DNA of 64,000 nucleotides from Ehretia macrophylla (taxonomy: Eukaryota; Streptophyta; Magnoliopsida; Boraginales; Ehretiaceae), in the NCBI GenBank assembly GCA_037974665.1, contig CM075783.1, forward strand, positions 41,801,712 through 41,865,711, written 5' to 3'. This document shows, one piece after another, positions 1 to 9,072 of this stretch. Position numbers and translations under genes: made by a program. The notes under the pieces were generated by a model, which had not been told where the DNA came from, did not search any database, and saw only the letters and a program-made list of their open reading frames with translations. Positions within the stretch are counted from its first letter, which is position 1. Each line of letters begins with the position of its first letter.

Positions 1-33
1 CATAAGTTATCAGTTCAAATCCGATAACGGGCT
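1..33 (+). pseudogene. Plastid trnT-GGU-like remnant, 3' end only
   Basis: The T-arm and acceptor end of a tRNA-Thr(GGU)-like sequence, matching the 3' half of the fuller copy at 30790-30860. The left part lies before the window. Confidence 0.6.
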
Positions 34-947
34 TTGGTTATAGCCGTTAGGCAATGTGGGGATGCTGGCGTGTCCCAGCTGATGCCAGAGGGTGGTGGAT
101 AATGTAACGCCCTGATCCCTCATGAGGTCGGGACTCCTATTTATCATGCTATTTTCACCCAATTCCAAACCCCAGGCATAAAATTTAGGAGAAAACTGAC
201 GGAGTCTCCCCTGTTTTTAGGACTAAACTGGTACCTGCAAAAGACACCTATGATGCTAGATCCACAAACAGCAACTCTTACAACCAATCCTCCAAGATTT
301 TTATGGGCCACCCGCGATCACAAGGCCATCCGAGCCTTGGAACAACAATTACATATAACACACAAGCAAGCAAAGCATTTCTAATTTTAACTATAGGTAG
401 TTAGATACAACAATAGCCAAGTTCTACTTCCAAGTTTGTTAATCACACAAGCATGCAAAAGAATAAGTTTACTATGGATTATTACATGTCATTCCACTTT
501 ATATCCAGCATACAAGATTACAAATTATTACATTCACCAATTATACTCGAGACCCCAAGGTCACAAAAAGGCAATCAACAACAACTCCACGCAAGCTTCT
601 CATTTTAGACAACCTTATCACACAAGAAGTCAGGGAAATTGCTTAACTAGCACTTCCTCCTCTTCTACTACCGCTACTAGCTGAAGGTCTACCTCAAGTT
701 CTCCTGAAACATATTAAATGAGGAGTGAGCAACGAAGTTGCCCAGTGAGGGAGGTGATGCAACATGCCAACGTGCAATATGATATGCAAACACAAGAAAA
801 CATATATAAGCCATGTAAATCAACAAGATAATAAGCCAAGCAATTAATCACTTTTAAAAAGGATACGGTTCCACTTCCAAGTCTTCATTCACGAGCCACG
901 AACCACGAGCATCACGAACATGCCGGCAAACCCCAAACACCACAATT

Positions 948-968
948 GGGATACTCCGGATGTATCCC
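948..968 (-). other. LTR stem-loop H2 (family A)
   Basis: Arms GGGATAC and GTATCCC enclose a 7-nt loop reading ATCCGGA on the sense (minus) strand. The same loop with different but paired arms occurs in families B and D. Confidence 0.6.
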
Positions 969-1136
969 GATCCTACGACCCTTTCTCCCGAGGTAGGTCC
1001 ATGCCCAGCAGGTGAACCACGCCTCTGGGGTAGTGGAGTATGCCTCAGCGAGAAAGGGAATAGGCACCATGGTAGTCGAGGGAGCACGGCAAGCCCGACG
1101 CCGCCCGTGTTTCTCGACGCTACCATGTCCGATAAA

Positions 1137-1148
1137 GGTTGCGCAACC
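1137..1148. other. Conserved palindrome GGTTGCGCAACC (family A)
   Basis: A perfect 12-bp palindrome between stem-loops H1 and H2. It is also present in A2 (32373-32384) and in family B (9061-9072, 39863-39874), whose surrounding LTR sequence is otherwise diverged. Confidence 0.55.
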
Positions 1149-1190
1149 CAATACAAGTCACAAGCAATCAATATAACACATAACACGTAA

Positions 1191-1216
1191 GAGGGACGAC
1201 AAAGTAGGCCGCCCTC
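1191..1216 (-). other. LTR stem-loop H1 (family A)
   Basis: Arms GAGGGACG and CGCCCTC pair with one bulged base around a loop that reads GCCTACTTTGT on the sense strand. The loop is the same in families C and D while the arms differ. Confidence 0.6.
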
Positions 1217-2604
1217 ACATATATGCACGATAAAAGTTTATATAAGCACGATTTTCGCTAATAGATGCCAAAAGAAGCAATCAACACAATTAATTCCAAT
1301 AATCTACTCAAATAACTTAAATACATCCTAAATATTCAACTCAAGGCATTACTAACACACAACAAGTTCCAAATGTAACTAAAAAGGCTAAAAAATACTT
1401 TTCCCCTTTCTTTAACCGAGCTTTCTTTCTCCTAAGCATGGTTCGAGATTCCAATCATACCCTAGTCTTTCTATATTCCTAATTAAGCTCAAAGGTACCT
1501 TTTAAAGTGACTAAAACTCATTTTTGAAGCAAAAGTTCGGGAAGGCCCCGAACGGGTTTAATCTATAGCCATACTAACCGAACCCCATTTTCGTGAAACG
1601 AAAGCACCAAAGGTGCTTCCTTAGCTCAAGGATACCCAAATCAATGCCCAAACTTGCCCGGATTGCTTAACGTATAAAACCCCCTTTTTAAAGTAAGCTA
1701 ATTATGCAATTAAGTTCAAATTTGAGTGATTCAACCTAACGTGGCTTTTCAACTAACTTCCCTAGGGTCTAGAGGACCTAATTGAGACATCAATTCAAGT
1801 CAATTAGCAAATTTTCTCAAAACCCTAGTTCTAGGCACTATTCATCATCTTTTTGATCAAATTCAACATTCAACCATTAAATTTGTTATCAAACCACAAA
1901 AGTTAGCTCTATAGACATTAAATAACTCATAGAAAGCATTCATAACAAGTTTTATAGCTAATATCAACAAATCAATAAAATTCAATATATGCACATAAAC
2001 TTTAAAAACAAATAAATGCATCTCCCTCACAAATTTTAAGATGAAGACTCTAGGTTGCTCAAAACCCCTCCCAAGATGAATCTAGAAGCTCAAAATGCAA
2101 GATTGTTGAAGCAAGAATCTCTTTTTTTTCCTTCTCCTTTGGTATTTTCGGCTTGCTACAGTAATTCCTGCACATTGTTCTTTTTTTTTTTTTGTGTTTT
2201 AATAAGCTTATGTGATTTATATAAGATTAAGTTGAGGTGGGGTCAAGTTTGGGTATTTAAAAGGTCACTAGAATGCGCGTTATTAACTTAAAAACGAGCC
2301 TAAGATGAAAAGTAATGTTAGTTATTTAAATATCTAAGTTTGTTACGTAATACTATTCACTTAACTACTAAAAACATTTTCTAAACGAGCTCTCCTATCG
2401 CCTCTAGCTCAATTGCACATTTTTCCCATTCCTCTAACAATTAATATGATTTAATAAAAATACTAATTCACTAATAGAATATAGTTTGAAAATAGGATGA
2501 ATAGTAGCTAAAGAAGCCAGTTAATAAAGCACAGAAGGAAATGCGCAAACAATAGATGCAACAGTAAATAAATGTACGGCTAAAATCCCGGGCGTCACAG
2601 ATAA

Positions 2605-2860
2605 TCCGTTCATATTCAATTGTAGATATATACTTTTGTATGTAATATATGTACATATAGATCTCTTTTCCACACAATGACTATTTCATGAATTAAATCA
2701 AATAGGCCCATTTAACACAATGGTAGAGTAACATCATGGTAAGGCGTAAGTTATTGGTTCAAATCCGATAAGGGGCTTTGGTTTTCTGCCGTTAGGCAAT
2801 GTGTGGATATTGGCGTGTCCCAACCGATGCCAGAGGGTGGTAATTAATCCATTCTATATC
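2605..2860 (+). repeat. Second unit of the ~240-bp trnT-bearing tandem repeat, copy 1
   Basis: From the AT-rich lead to the GCCAGAGGGTGGT-type end, this resembles the preceding unit, whose end is at 1-102 and which solo LTR A1 interrupts. In copy 2 the same pair lies at about 30698-33408 (with A2 inside) and 33409-33650. Each unit carries one plastid-like tRNA-Thr sequence. Confidence 0.65.
2706..2777 (+). pseudogene. Plastid trnT-GGU-like tRNA pseudogene
   Basis: This 72-nt sequence follows the layout of plastid tRNA-Thr(GGU), with D-arm, a CATGGTAAG anticodon loop giving anticodon GGT, T-arm and GGGGCT end. It lies in nuclear repeat sequence between retrotransposons. One acceptor-stem pair is not complementary, and the D-arm and anticodon arm differ from my memory of the plastid gene. 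I read it as a nuclear plastid-DNA relic, not a working tRNA gene. A tRNA-derived SINE head is the main alternative. Confidence 0.6.
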
Positions 2861-3860
2861 TCGTGAGTTGGTTGAGTGGGCATTTTCCTCACAAAGCAAA
2901 AAAAAAGTGTATGATTGTTCAAATATTCACATTGATGAACAAGGTAGTCATAGCCCATAAGATTTGTGTATATTGATACATAAAATGTGTATGCTCTCTC
3001 ACATGAGTATAATGTTAGTATACGCTTACATGTAGGGATTCACATCCTCTTGTATATATAGAAGGACTAATATTAACCATCTACTTAGATTTTAGTCTAA
3101 AATAATAATAATTAGACCAAACACACCTAAACAAGTTACATTAAATTTTGTGAAGTTATTCTTAACCATCATTTGATAACCATAAATTTCTCCTTTTAAT
3201 TCTTTTTCTCTTTCCCTGCTACTACTCATCTCTGTGTTTTTCACATGATTGAACATTAAAAATTTCATGAATAGAGTAGATATAGACAAAACTTAATAAA
3301 TTTTAGGAATCCCACTTATATATTTTTTTCAACAAATATAAACTATGTATATACAAAATATATAACATGGACAGAGAAAAAGAGAGTTGGGTTTTTTTAG
3401 AGAGAAAAAAAAAAGAAAGAGGCAAGAGAAATTTGGGGGAAATTTTGAATTTTAAAATTAATTGTGTAATTCATTAGTTTTGAATGTTTAATTCAAATGG
3501 TTAAAATATTTTAAAGTTGAAATTGGGATGGAAGGTCTAAATCATCTCTTTTTTTGCTAATCAGGTGAAAATGATTCAATTAAAACTCCAACTCAAAAGT
3601 TTATAAAGTCAATTCGAGAAAAAAACGCTGCCTCTACTAAAAAATATCATCTAATCTCTGATTAGCGTGTATGTAATTCATTTGTAACTGTTCTCCTAAT
3701 TATTTTACATTTACAAAGTCAAATTCAACTCTTTTATATACTGATAGAATGAAACAAGTAAACAATATGGATCCGTACAATAATCGTACATTGTATGTGT
3801 ATAGGTGACTCAAGCAACTTCTCAGGCACAAATGTTGCCATTCCCAACCGTATTTTTGTG
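2861..3860. other. AT-rich intergenic stretch upstream of the secreted-protein gene
   Basis: No coding region is supported here. It is AT-rich, with A/T runs and short purine runs. The counterpart in copy 2 is 33651-34655 with only scattered differences. A 65-codon minus-strand ORF at 3092-3289 has no recognisable domain. Confidence 0.6.
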
Positions 3861-3869
3861 AAAATTAGC

Positions 3870-3947
3870 CACGTGAAAGGAGCAGAGTGTTTGAAGAAAT
3901 TGAGAGGTGGAGGTATGTCGACAACTTCTTCATATCTCTTATATATA
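3870..3947 (+). promoter_or_regulatory. Promoter of the copy 1 secreted-protein gene
   Basis: A G-box/ABRE-like core CACGTG at 3870-3875 precedes a TATA-box TTATATATA at 3939-3947. With a typical 30-bp TATA-to-start spacing, transcription would start near 3975, giving a 5' UTR of about 100 nt before the ATG at 4075. The G-box suggests bZIP or bHLH control (light, stress or abscisic acid), which is inference. Both boxes are kept in copy 2. Confidence 0.55.
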
Positions 3948-4074
3948 GAGGAAGCTAAATGTTAATAAAAATCATATTCACTTGCCATCTTTTGCCTTTA
4001 CATTCATAAAAAAGGCCAAATAAAAGTAGATTGCAAGTGAGTAAATAAAAAAATCAATAACCAATACCTCTCAA

Positions 4075-4581
4075 ATGGCATTGAATAACAATGCTTGTCT
4101 CCTCCTGGCCATGATCGTCATGGTCAGTTCCAATGCTTTGGTGAACGGACAAACTTTACCGAATAGTATCAGTCCCACCCCCGCTCCCAACGTTGCAGTG
4201 GATGAATGGAAGGTTAATATGATTAATTTGGTCAACAAACCTATAGAGGTACAATTTTCTATTAAAACATTCATTGATGCTAAACTACCCAAGTACTTAG
4301 ATAAGCTCAACCCAGATATAAAAAATACAATCATCGATCGTTGCATAAAATCCACAAAGGATACTCTTACACTTCTCGATGGCGTCAAGAGATTTCTCCA
4401 TGAAAATGAAACCATGGCTAAGTTGATCGAAACACTCACTCAAGCAGAAGATGCTGGAAAGGATTGCCTATATCAGCTTGATACATTCCAAGCTAAAGAT
4501 GTTCCTAGAATCCCTGAGCTAGTCAAGGAGTATGAAACTGTTCTAAGGCAGGCCAAGACTTCTATTTTGTGGGAGAATTAA
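4075..4581 (+). CDS. Small secreted helical protein, copy 1
   Basis: An intron-less 168-aa ORF in plant start context (CAAATGGC). Residues 1-25 form a clear signal peptide: polar N-terminus, hydrophobic run of Leu, Ala, Met, Ile and Val, small residues before Gln26. A Pro/Ser-rich linker (about 27-40) follows, then mainly amphipathic helices. The mature protein has two cysteines (Cys90, Cys131), which could form one disulfide, and one N-glycosylation sequon at Asn111 (NET). It is therefore probably secreted to the apoplast. I do not recognise the family with certainty. The spacing DRC...DCL and the helical second half recall pectin methylesterase/invertase inhibitors, but those normally have four conserved cysteines, so this is a weak lead. 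It has its own promoter and poly(A) signal, and a tandem paralogue at 34871-35377 differs at four residues between 65 and 72. Confidence 0.8.
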   Translation: MALNNNACLLLAMIVMVSSNALVNGQTLPNSISPTPAPNVAVDEWKVNMINLVNKPIEVQFSIKTFIDAKLPKYLDKLNPDIKNTIIDRCIKSTKDTLTLLDGVKRFLHENETMAKLIETLTQAEDAGKDCLYQLDTFQAKDVPRIPELVKEYETVLRQAKTSILWEN

Positions 4582-4648
4582 TATAGATATAAAATGTTGT
4601 TATCAAATTTTGCCATTAATGACTTGCAATCAAGAGGGTGGCTTGTTG

Positions 4649-4654
4649 AATAAA
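4649..4654 (+). terminator. Poly(A) signal AATAAA of the copy 1 secreted-protein gene
   Basis: A canonical AATAAA 68 bp past the stop codon, followed by T-rich sequence, in a position normal for plant 3' UTRs. The same hexamer follows the copy 2 gene near 35440. Confidence 0.5.
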
Positions 4655-4774
4655 ATGTTGTATGCATGAAATTTTCATCAATGAAAATATTTACATTTTG
4701 ATCAAATATATATACTTGCATATGTCATTTCTTGAGCACCCAAAATCACATACACTCGTAAAGCAATGTAACAC

Positions 4775-4987
4775 ATGTCTCTTTGCCTAAGTGATCAAGG
4801 TTTGAAAAATGTGAATTTCGAGATAGACTCCCCCTCGAACGCACCTGAGTGGCAAGAGATTACCAAAAAAACCCCTTCAAAAGAAAGTTTGGAAGTTGAG
4901 CATTTGAGCCCCGAAACTGCTTATCAGGAAACAAATGTGGAAGGCAATTCTTCATCCCCTTCCCCTTCTCCAAATATGGACCCCTAA
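4775..4987 (+). CDS. Hypothetical 70-aa ORF downstream of the secreted-protein gene, copy 1
   Basis: A 70-codon ORF about 190 bp past the secreted-protein gene. It is hydrophilic, Glu/Ser/Pro-rich and ends in a Ser-Pro repeat; there is no signal peptide and no domain I recognise. The copy 2 counterpart (35566-35778) stays open with two amino-acid changes and about as many silent ones, which does not show constraint given the recent duplication. Pro/Ser-rich coding-like sequence continues in frame past the stop, so it may be the remnant of a longer exon. I would not treat it as a proven gene. Confidence 0.3.
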   Translation: MSLCLSDQGLKNVNFEIDSPSNAPEWQEITKKTPSKESLEVEHLSPETAYQETNVEGNSSSPSPSPNMDP

Positions 4988-5645
4988 AGTCCCCTTATGT
5001 CTCCCCCCACATCCAAATCTTCTCCCTCAAAATCTAAGAGTGCCATCTTCCACCTTGAGAATTGGCGAGATGTTTGGGTTAAAAGTGCTACATTAATGTC
5101 CATGTATAGTTAATTTTATTTATTTTTGCATTAATCCCTTTTGGAGACTATCGTTATAAAGAATTTACCTAGCCGATTTTATTCTTTAGCCATCATAAAA
5201 AATAAATATAAGTTTGAGATTTATTTATTTTTTCATTAAGTGAATCTAGACAAGCCCTTTCGTACTAGCGAAAACAACTCTCTTCTATTTATTTATTTAC
5301 ATTTCTACACATAAAAGGAAAAAAGGGGAATCGTGGAAGTTTTATCATTTTTTACCTCCAAAAGCTTATTAGCTTCAAGAATCCTTATCCATTTTTGCTT
5401 TTGGAAAAAAAAAAAGCATGAATTTTTCTGAGAGATCTGCGCCTGCTTGTAGACAAGGATAGAAAGGAAGTGACTTTCCGAAAAATGATTGTACAATAAT
5501 TCGCTTATCAGCCTCTCGGGGAAGTAAAAAATCATTTAAACAATCTTAAATTTTAATTCTCTCCCTCCAATCCCATCGTACTTCTTTTACTGGGGTTAGG
5601 GGTGGGTAAATGAAACATTCTATATACTTAAAAATTTTACAAATT

Positions 5646-5756
5646 GTAACGGTTAAAATTTTTCTATCACTTTCTGTTAATAATTTCTCATGAGATAAGT
5701 TTTCTCAATGGTTATAGAATTACAATTTAATTGCAAAAGTTTTTTTTAACCGTTAC
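5646..5756. repeat. Short foldback (MITE-like inverted repeat), copy 1
   Basis: GTAACGGTTAAAA at 5646-5658 is mirrored by TTTTAACCGTTAC at 5744-5756, giving a 13-bp perfect inverted repeat around about 85 bp of AT-rich sequence. No clear target duplication was seen. The copy 2 counterpart is at 36435-36544. The rest of 4988-5944 is AT-rich with nothing else recognised. Confidence 0.4.
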
Positions 5757-5944
5757 TTGGTATTTACAAACATCTTTTTTCAAGAGAGAATTTGTAAACG
5801 GTTTTTTTTTCCAATTATTGCATAAAGTTATCTGTAATAATTTTAATCTTTTTACGACAGTTTTAATTGTTTGAAGAAGACAAAATTGTGTAGGTACTTC
5901 ATTCTAAGCTTTTGAATAATTATTTTAGTTCTCAGCATGAAGAT

Positions 5945-6335
5945 CACAATAAACTAGAAATTAAAACTTCATCTTTAATCCTCATAACAAAAGTAAACCT
6001 TCAAGGGGAGCTTTATCGTTGTTCGATTGTGTCTTTAAGGTAAACAATTTCTTGCACTAATACAAAGTTAAGTTGCATAAAATAAATCTTAAAGTGGTTC
6101 TGAAAAGAATTTTGCCCTTAGCGAGAGTTTGTGCATTGAACACAATAAACTAGAAGTTAAAACTTCATCTTTAATTTTCAGAACAAAAGTAAACCTTCAA
6201 GTGGAGCTTTACCGTTGTTTGATTGTGACTTTAAGGTAAACAATTTCTTGCATTAATACAAAGTTAAGTTTCGTAAAATAAATCTTAAAGTGGTTCTGAA
6301 AAGAATTTTGCCCATGACGAGAGTTTGTGCACTGA
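5945..6335 (+). repeat. 196-bp tandem repeat, two units, copy 1
   Basis: CACAATAAACTAGAA begins each unit at 5945 and 6141, giving a period of 196 bp. Units share an AGCTTTA(C/T)CGTTGTT core, a TTTAAGGTAAAC block and a GAGAGTTTGTGCA end. The same pair is at 36732-37123, and a further pair lies at about 60861-61190 next to different sequence. Function unknown. Confidence 0.75.
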
Positions 6336-6442
6336 ACTCCCTTTTTTATTATCTTATTTAATTATATATTAAGTGGTGTGTAACTTTGTCATTCCACATG
6401 AAGCTAGGCTCTTGTGAAGGACAAGGTCATAGCCAAGAAGAT

Positions 6443-7373
6443 TGTTAGAGTTTATTGCAGCATAAGTATGGATAATTTGATTAACTAATAGAGTTTATGG
6501 TGTGACCAGAAAAACTATTACAAATGATGTTGTAGCATTAACTGAAACACTAGATTAGTCACAGTAACATAATAACAGGTTTCACATAATGTTGCAACAT
6601 AAACAGAGAACGTATAAAGCAGCGGAATAAAGCAAGCTGTAACAGAAATAAAGAACACCAAGATTTAACGTGGTTCAACCGTGCGGTCTACGTCCACGGG
6701 ACCAACCCCTAGTCCAACAAACCAATTCATTAAGAAATATCAAGTTTCAACATCAATTGACTTACACAAATAAAGACTTTATCTTAACATTTGATGCCTC
6801 GATGAAAAACTCCTTAATGAACTTCGGTTTGGCGAGCTCCCCTCGACTTGCAATGTTCTCTCTCGAGAACTATACTTTTTTCTCCCGAAGAATGAACAAA
6901 AGATACAATAATCTAAACATTCAAAGGCTCAAACAAGTTGCTCATAACTCATTGTAAAAATCAACACAGTTGCAACACTTAATACAATCAAAGACTAGAG
7001 CATAGAACGTGTTGCAACATAACACAGAACACTGGGCAGAACTCCTTTATACTCTTTTGCGCTTTCTTTCTGTCTACTCCCTTCCTGCCGTGACCTATTC
7101 TTCTTATATATATACTTGATTGCTCCTTGAACATCTTGGCTTGGGCTTCAAGAAAGGCCTCTTCTCATAAAACTCTAATATTCATTTTATTCTTCCTTTC
7201 CTTATGAATAGGCAATCAATGCAATTTCTTAATCATCACAAAGCCTTATCTATTGTGGTAAGTTACCATAATATTTTCAATGCACAATACAAATGGCAAT
7301 AACACAAGTATGGTAACAAAAGTTTTGCTAAAACATAGCCAATTAATTCACAGTCAATTTAATTGCCTTAACA
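6443..7373 (-). repeat. 3' LTR of the Copia remnant, copy 1
   Basis: 931 bp bounded by TGTTAGAG and TTAACA. The sequence just right of it, read on the minus strand, is the polypurine tract (CCAAAGGGGGAGATTG in copy 2), which fixes the orientation. It contains an ACGTGG...CGTCCACGG block resembling those of many plant Copia LTRs and several copies of the palindrome TGTTGCAACA. Confidence 0.75.
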
Positions 7374-8001
7374 ATCTCTCCTTTTGGGTTTGTTTTAGCA
7401 AAACCTAGTATCACTATACTGCACAAACGCTCAAGCCCAAGTCAAAGACCCTGTTGCAACAGTCAGTATAACATCATAGAAACACATATAAAAAAGTATT
7501 AGAGTAGCAAAGATAATGACCCTGCACAAGAGAATGAAACTGTTGCAACAAACAATAAAACATCACAGACAGACAAGAAAGTATTAGAGCACAATGATCC
7601 TGTTGTAACAACACAGAAACACAAACAATATTGCAATAAGGAAATAAGAAGCAGCAAGTCATAGCAAAATCAATAGCAACAACAACCGCAAGCAATAAGT
7701 AATAGCATATTCTCCATTTTTTTGCCAAATAGAGACAAGGGGGCAAGGTAACACAATGTAGTGTATCAACATAGCCTCTATATCAAAGAAAGCAGTAAAC
7801 TGATTGAAAAAAGAGTTAATCAACACAATGTATCAAGAGGAAAGGTATCATGATTTTGAAAACAACTATCTAGGTCAATCATCAAAATAAACAATGTAAC
7901 GCAAAGCTTCAAAACATAAAACATCAAACCATTATCTTGTGAGAGTTCATCTCCCCCTTTGCCAAAAGAAACCAAAAGGGAAACAAAGTACTAGACCAAA
8001 G
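7374..8001 (-). other. Copia 3' untranslated interior between polypurine tract and LTR B, copy 1
   Basis: AT-rich interior sequence of the Copia remnant. It contains TGTTGCAACA at 7452-7461 and 7541-7550. Its 90-codon minus-strand ORF shows no domain. Confidence 0.5.
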
Positions 8002-8867
8002 TTATAACACCCTGATCCCTCATGAGACCGGGACTCCTATTAAACATGTTATTCTCAACCTAATTTCAAACTCCGAGCATGAAATTTTGGGAAAAACAAA
8101 CGGAGTCTCCCCTGCTTAAAGGACTATCCGATAACCTGCAAATAACATAATACAATTACAAAACCATAATCCAACATTCTCATACACTCCAACTTCAACC
8201 ATTAAGCTATGGCCCGTCTCAAGGCCATCCAAGCCTTAGACTCAACAAAATAGGTACACAAGCATGCATAGGCCTCAAATATTGAAATACTATGTTATAA
8301 AGTCACTTATCATACCATTCTAACTTTATCTCTTCAATTGTCTTGTCTATTAATCCAGCCTATTAACTCCATTAACCCAAGCAAGCATGCACGACCAATG
8401 AACAACAACATAGTCCATTAAGCTATTACAGGCCACCTACAAATCAAATACAAACAAGATCCAATACAATTACAAGTTGGGTTTCTATAGTTCCAATCAA
8501 ATTACAATTCAAACCATTTTACTAATTCACATGGATTCGCAGGTACTAACAATGGAAGCCAATACAACCAAACACGATAACTCTCGAGCTTTCCCTGTAT
8601 TACCTTGCGAAAGTGCTGAATCTGAAAGGTGTTAGAAACGAGGGTGAGTATACAACTGGTATACTCAATGAGGGAGGTGATGCAGCATACAGGGGAAGTG
8701 TTTTCATGAAATGCACAAGATAACACATAAATATCACAAATAAACAAGCTATTGAAACAAGTAATTAAACACTTTATAAAAGGATACGATTCCACTTTGT
8801 CTTCAATCACGAGCCACGAGCCAAGATCTTCAAGCAAGTGCCGGTAAAACCCTTATTCCTCCAAAAT

Positions 8868-8888
8868 GGGATACTCCGGATGTACCCC
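8868..8888 (-). other. LTR stem-loop H2 (family B, copy 1)
   Basis: On the sense (minus) strand the arms are GGGGTAC and GTATCCC with loop ATCCGGA. One G-U pair replaces the A-U pair of family A, which is tolerated only in RNA of the sense strand. Copy 2: 39670-39690. Confidence 0.55.
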
Positions 8889-9060
8889 AATCCTATGACC
8901 CTTTCTCCTGAGGTAGGTCCATATGCCCCAACGAGGTAAACCACGCCTCTGGGGTAGTGGAGTATACTCAGCGAGAGAAATAGAATAGGCACCATGGTAG
9001 TCGAGAGAGAATGACAATCCCGATGCCGCCCGTGTTTCTCGACACTACCATGTCCAAAAA

Positions 9061-9072
9061 GGTTGCGCAACC
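9061..9072. other. Conserved palindrome GGTTGCGCAACC (family B)
   Basis: Identical to the palindrome in family A LTRs, in the same position relative to H2. Confidence 0.5.

Larger units (their letters stand above)
103..2599 (-). mobile_element. Solo LTR A1 (Gypsy-type LTR, family A)
   Basis: A 2497-bp block begins TGTAACGCCC and ends GCGTCACA, flanked by the 5-bp target duplication GATAA (98-102 and 2600-2604). It is the reverse complement of the block at 30898-33364. No internal coding region is present, so this is a solo LTR. The short ORFs inside (for example around 854-1228) recur only because the LTR recurs; they have no recognisable domain. It carries both LTR stem-loops described separately. 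Confidence 0.85.

Noticed and set aside
436-684. 82-codon plus-strand ORF
   Set aside because: Low-complexity translation inside solo LTR A1, without domain or gene context.
854-1228. Long minus-strand ORFs in LTR A1 and their counterparts in A2 (32293-32825)
   Set aside because: They lie in LTRs, overlap in several frames, show no domain, and recur only because the LTR recurs.
2706-2777. Functional tRNA-Thr gene
   Set aside because: The acceptor-stem mismatch, plastid-type sequence and repeat context point to a relic.
3092-3289. 65-codon minus-strand ORF upstream of the secreted-protein gene
   Set aside because: Lys/Phe/Ile-rich translation of AT-rich DNA; conserved between copies only because of recent duplication.
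4075-4581. Firm call of pectin methylesterase inhibitor
   Set aside because: Only two mature cysteines and no clear match to the first hairpin of that family; kept as a weak lead.
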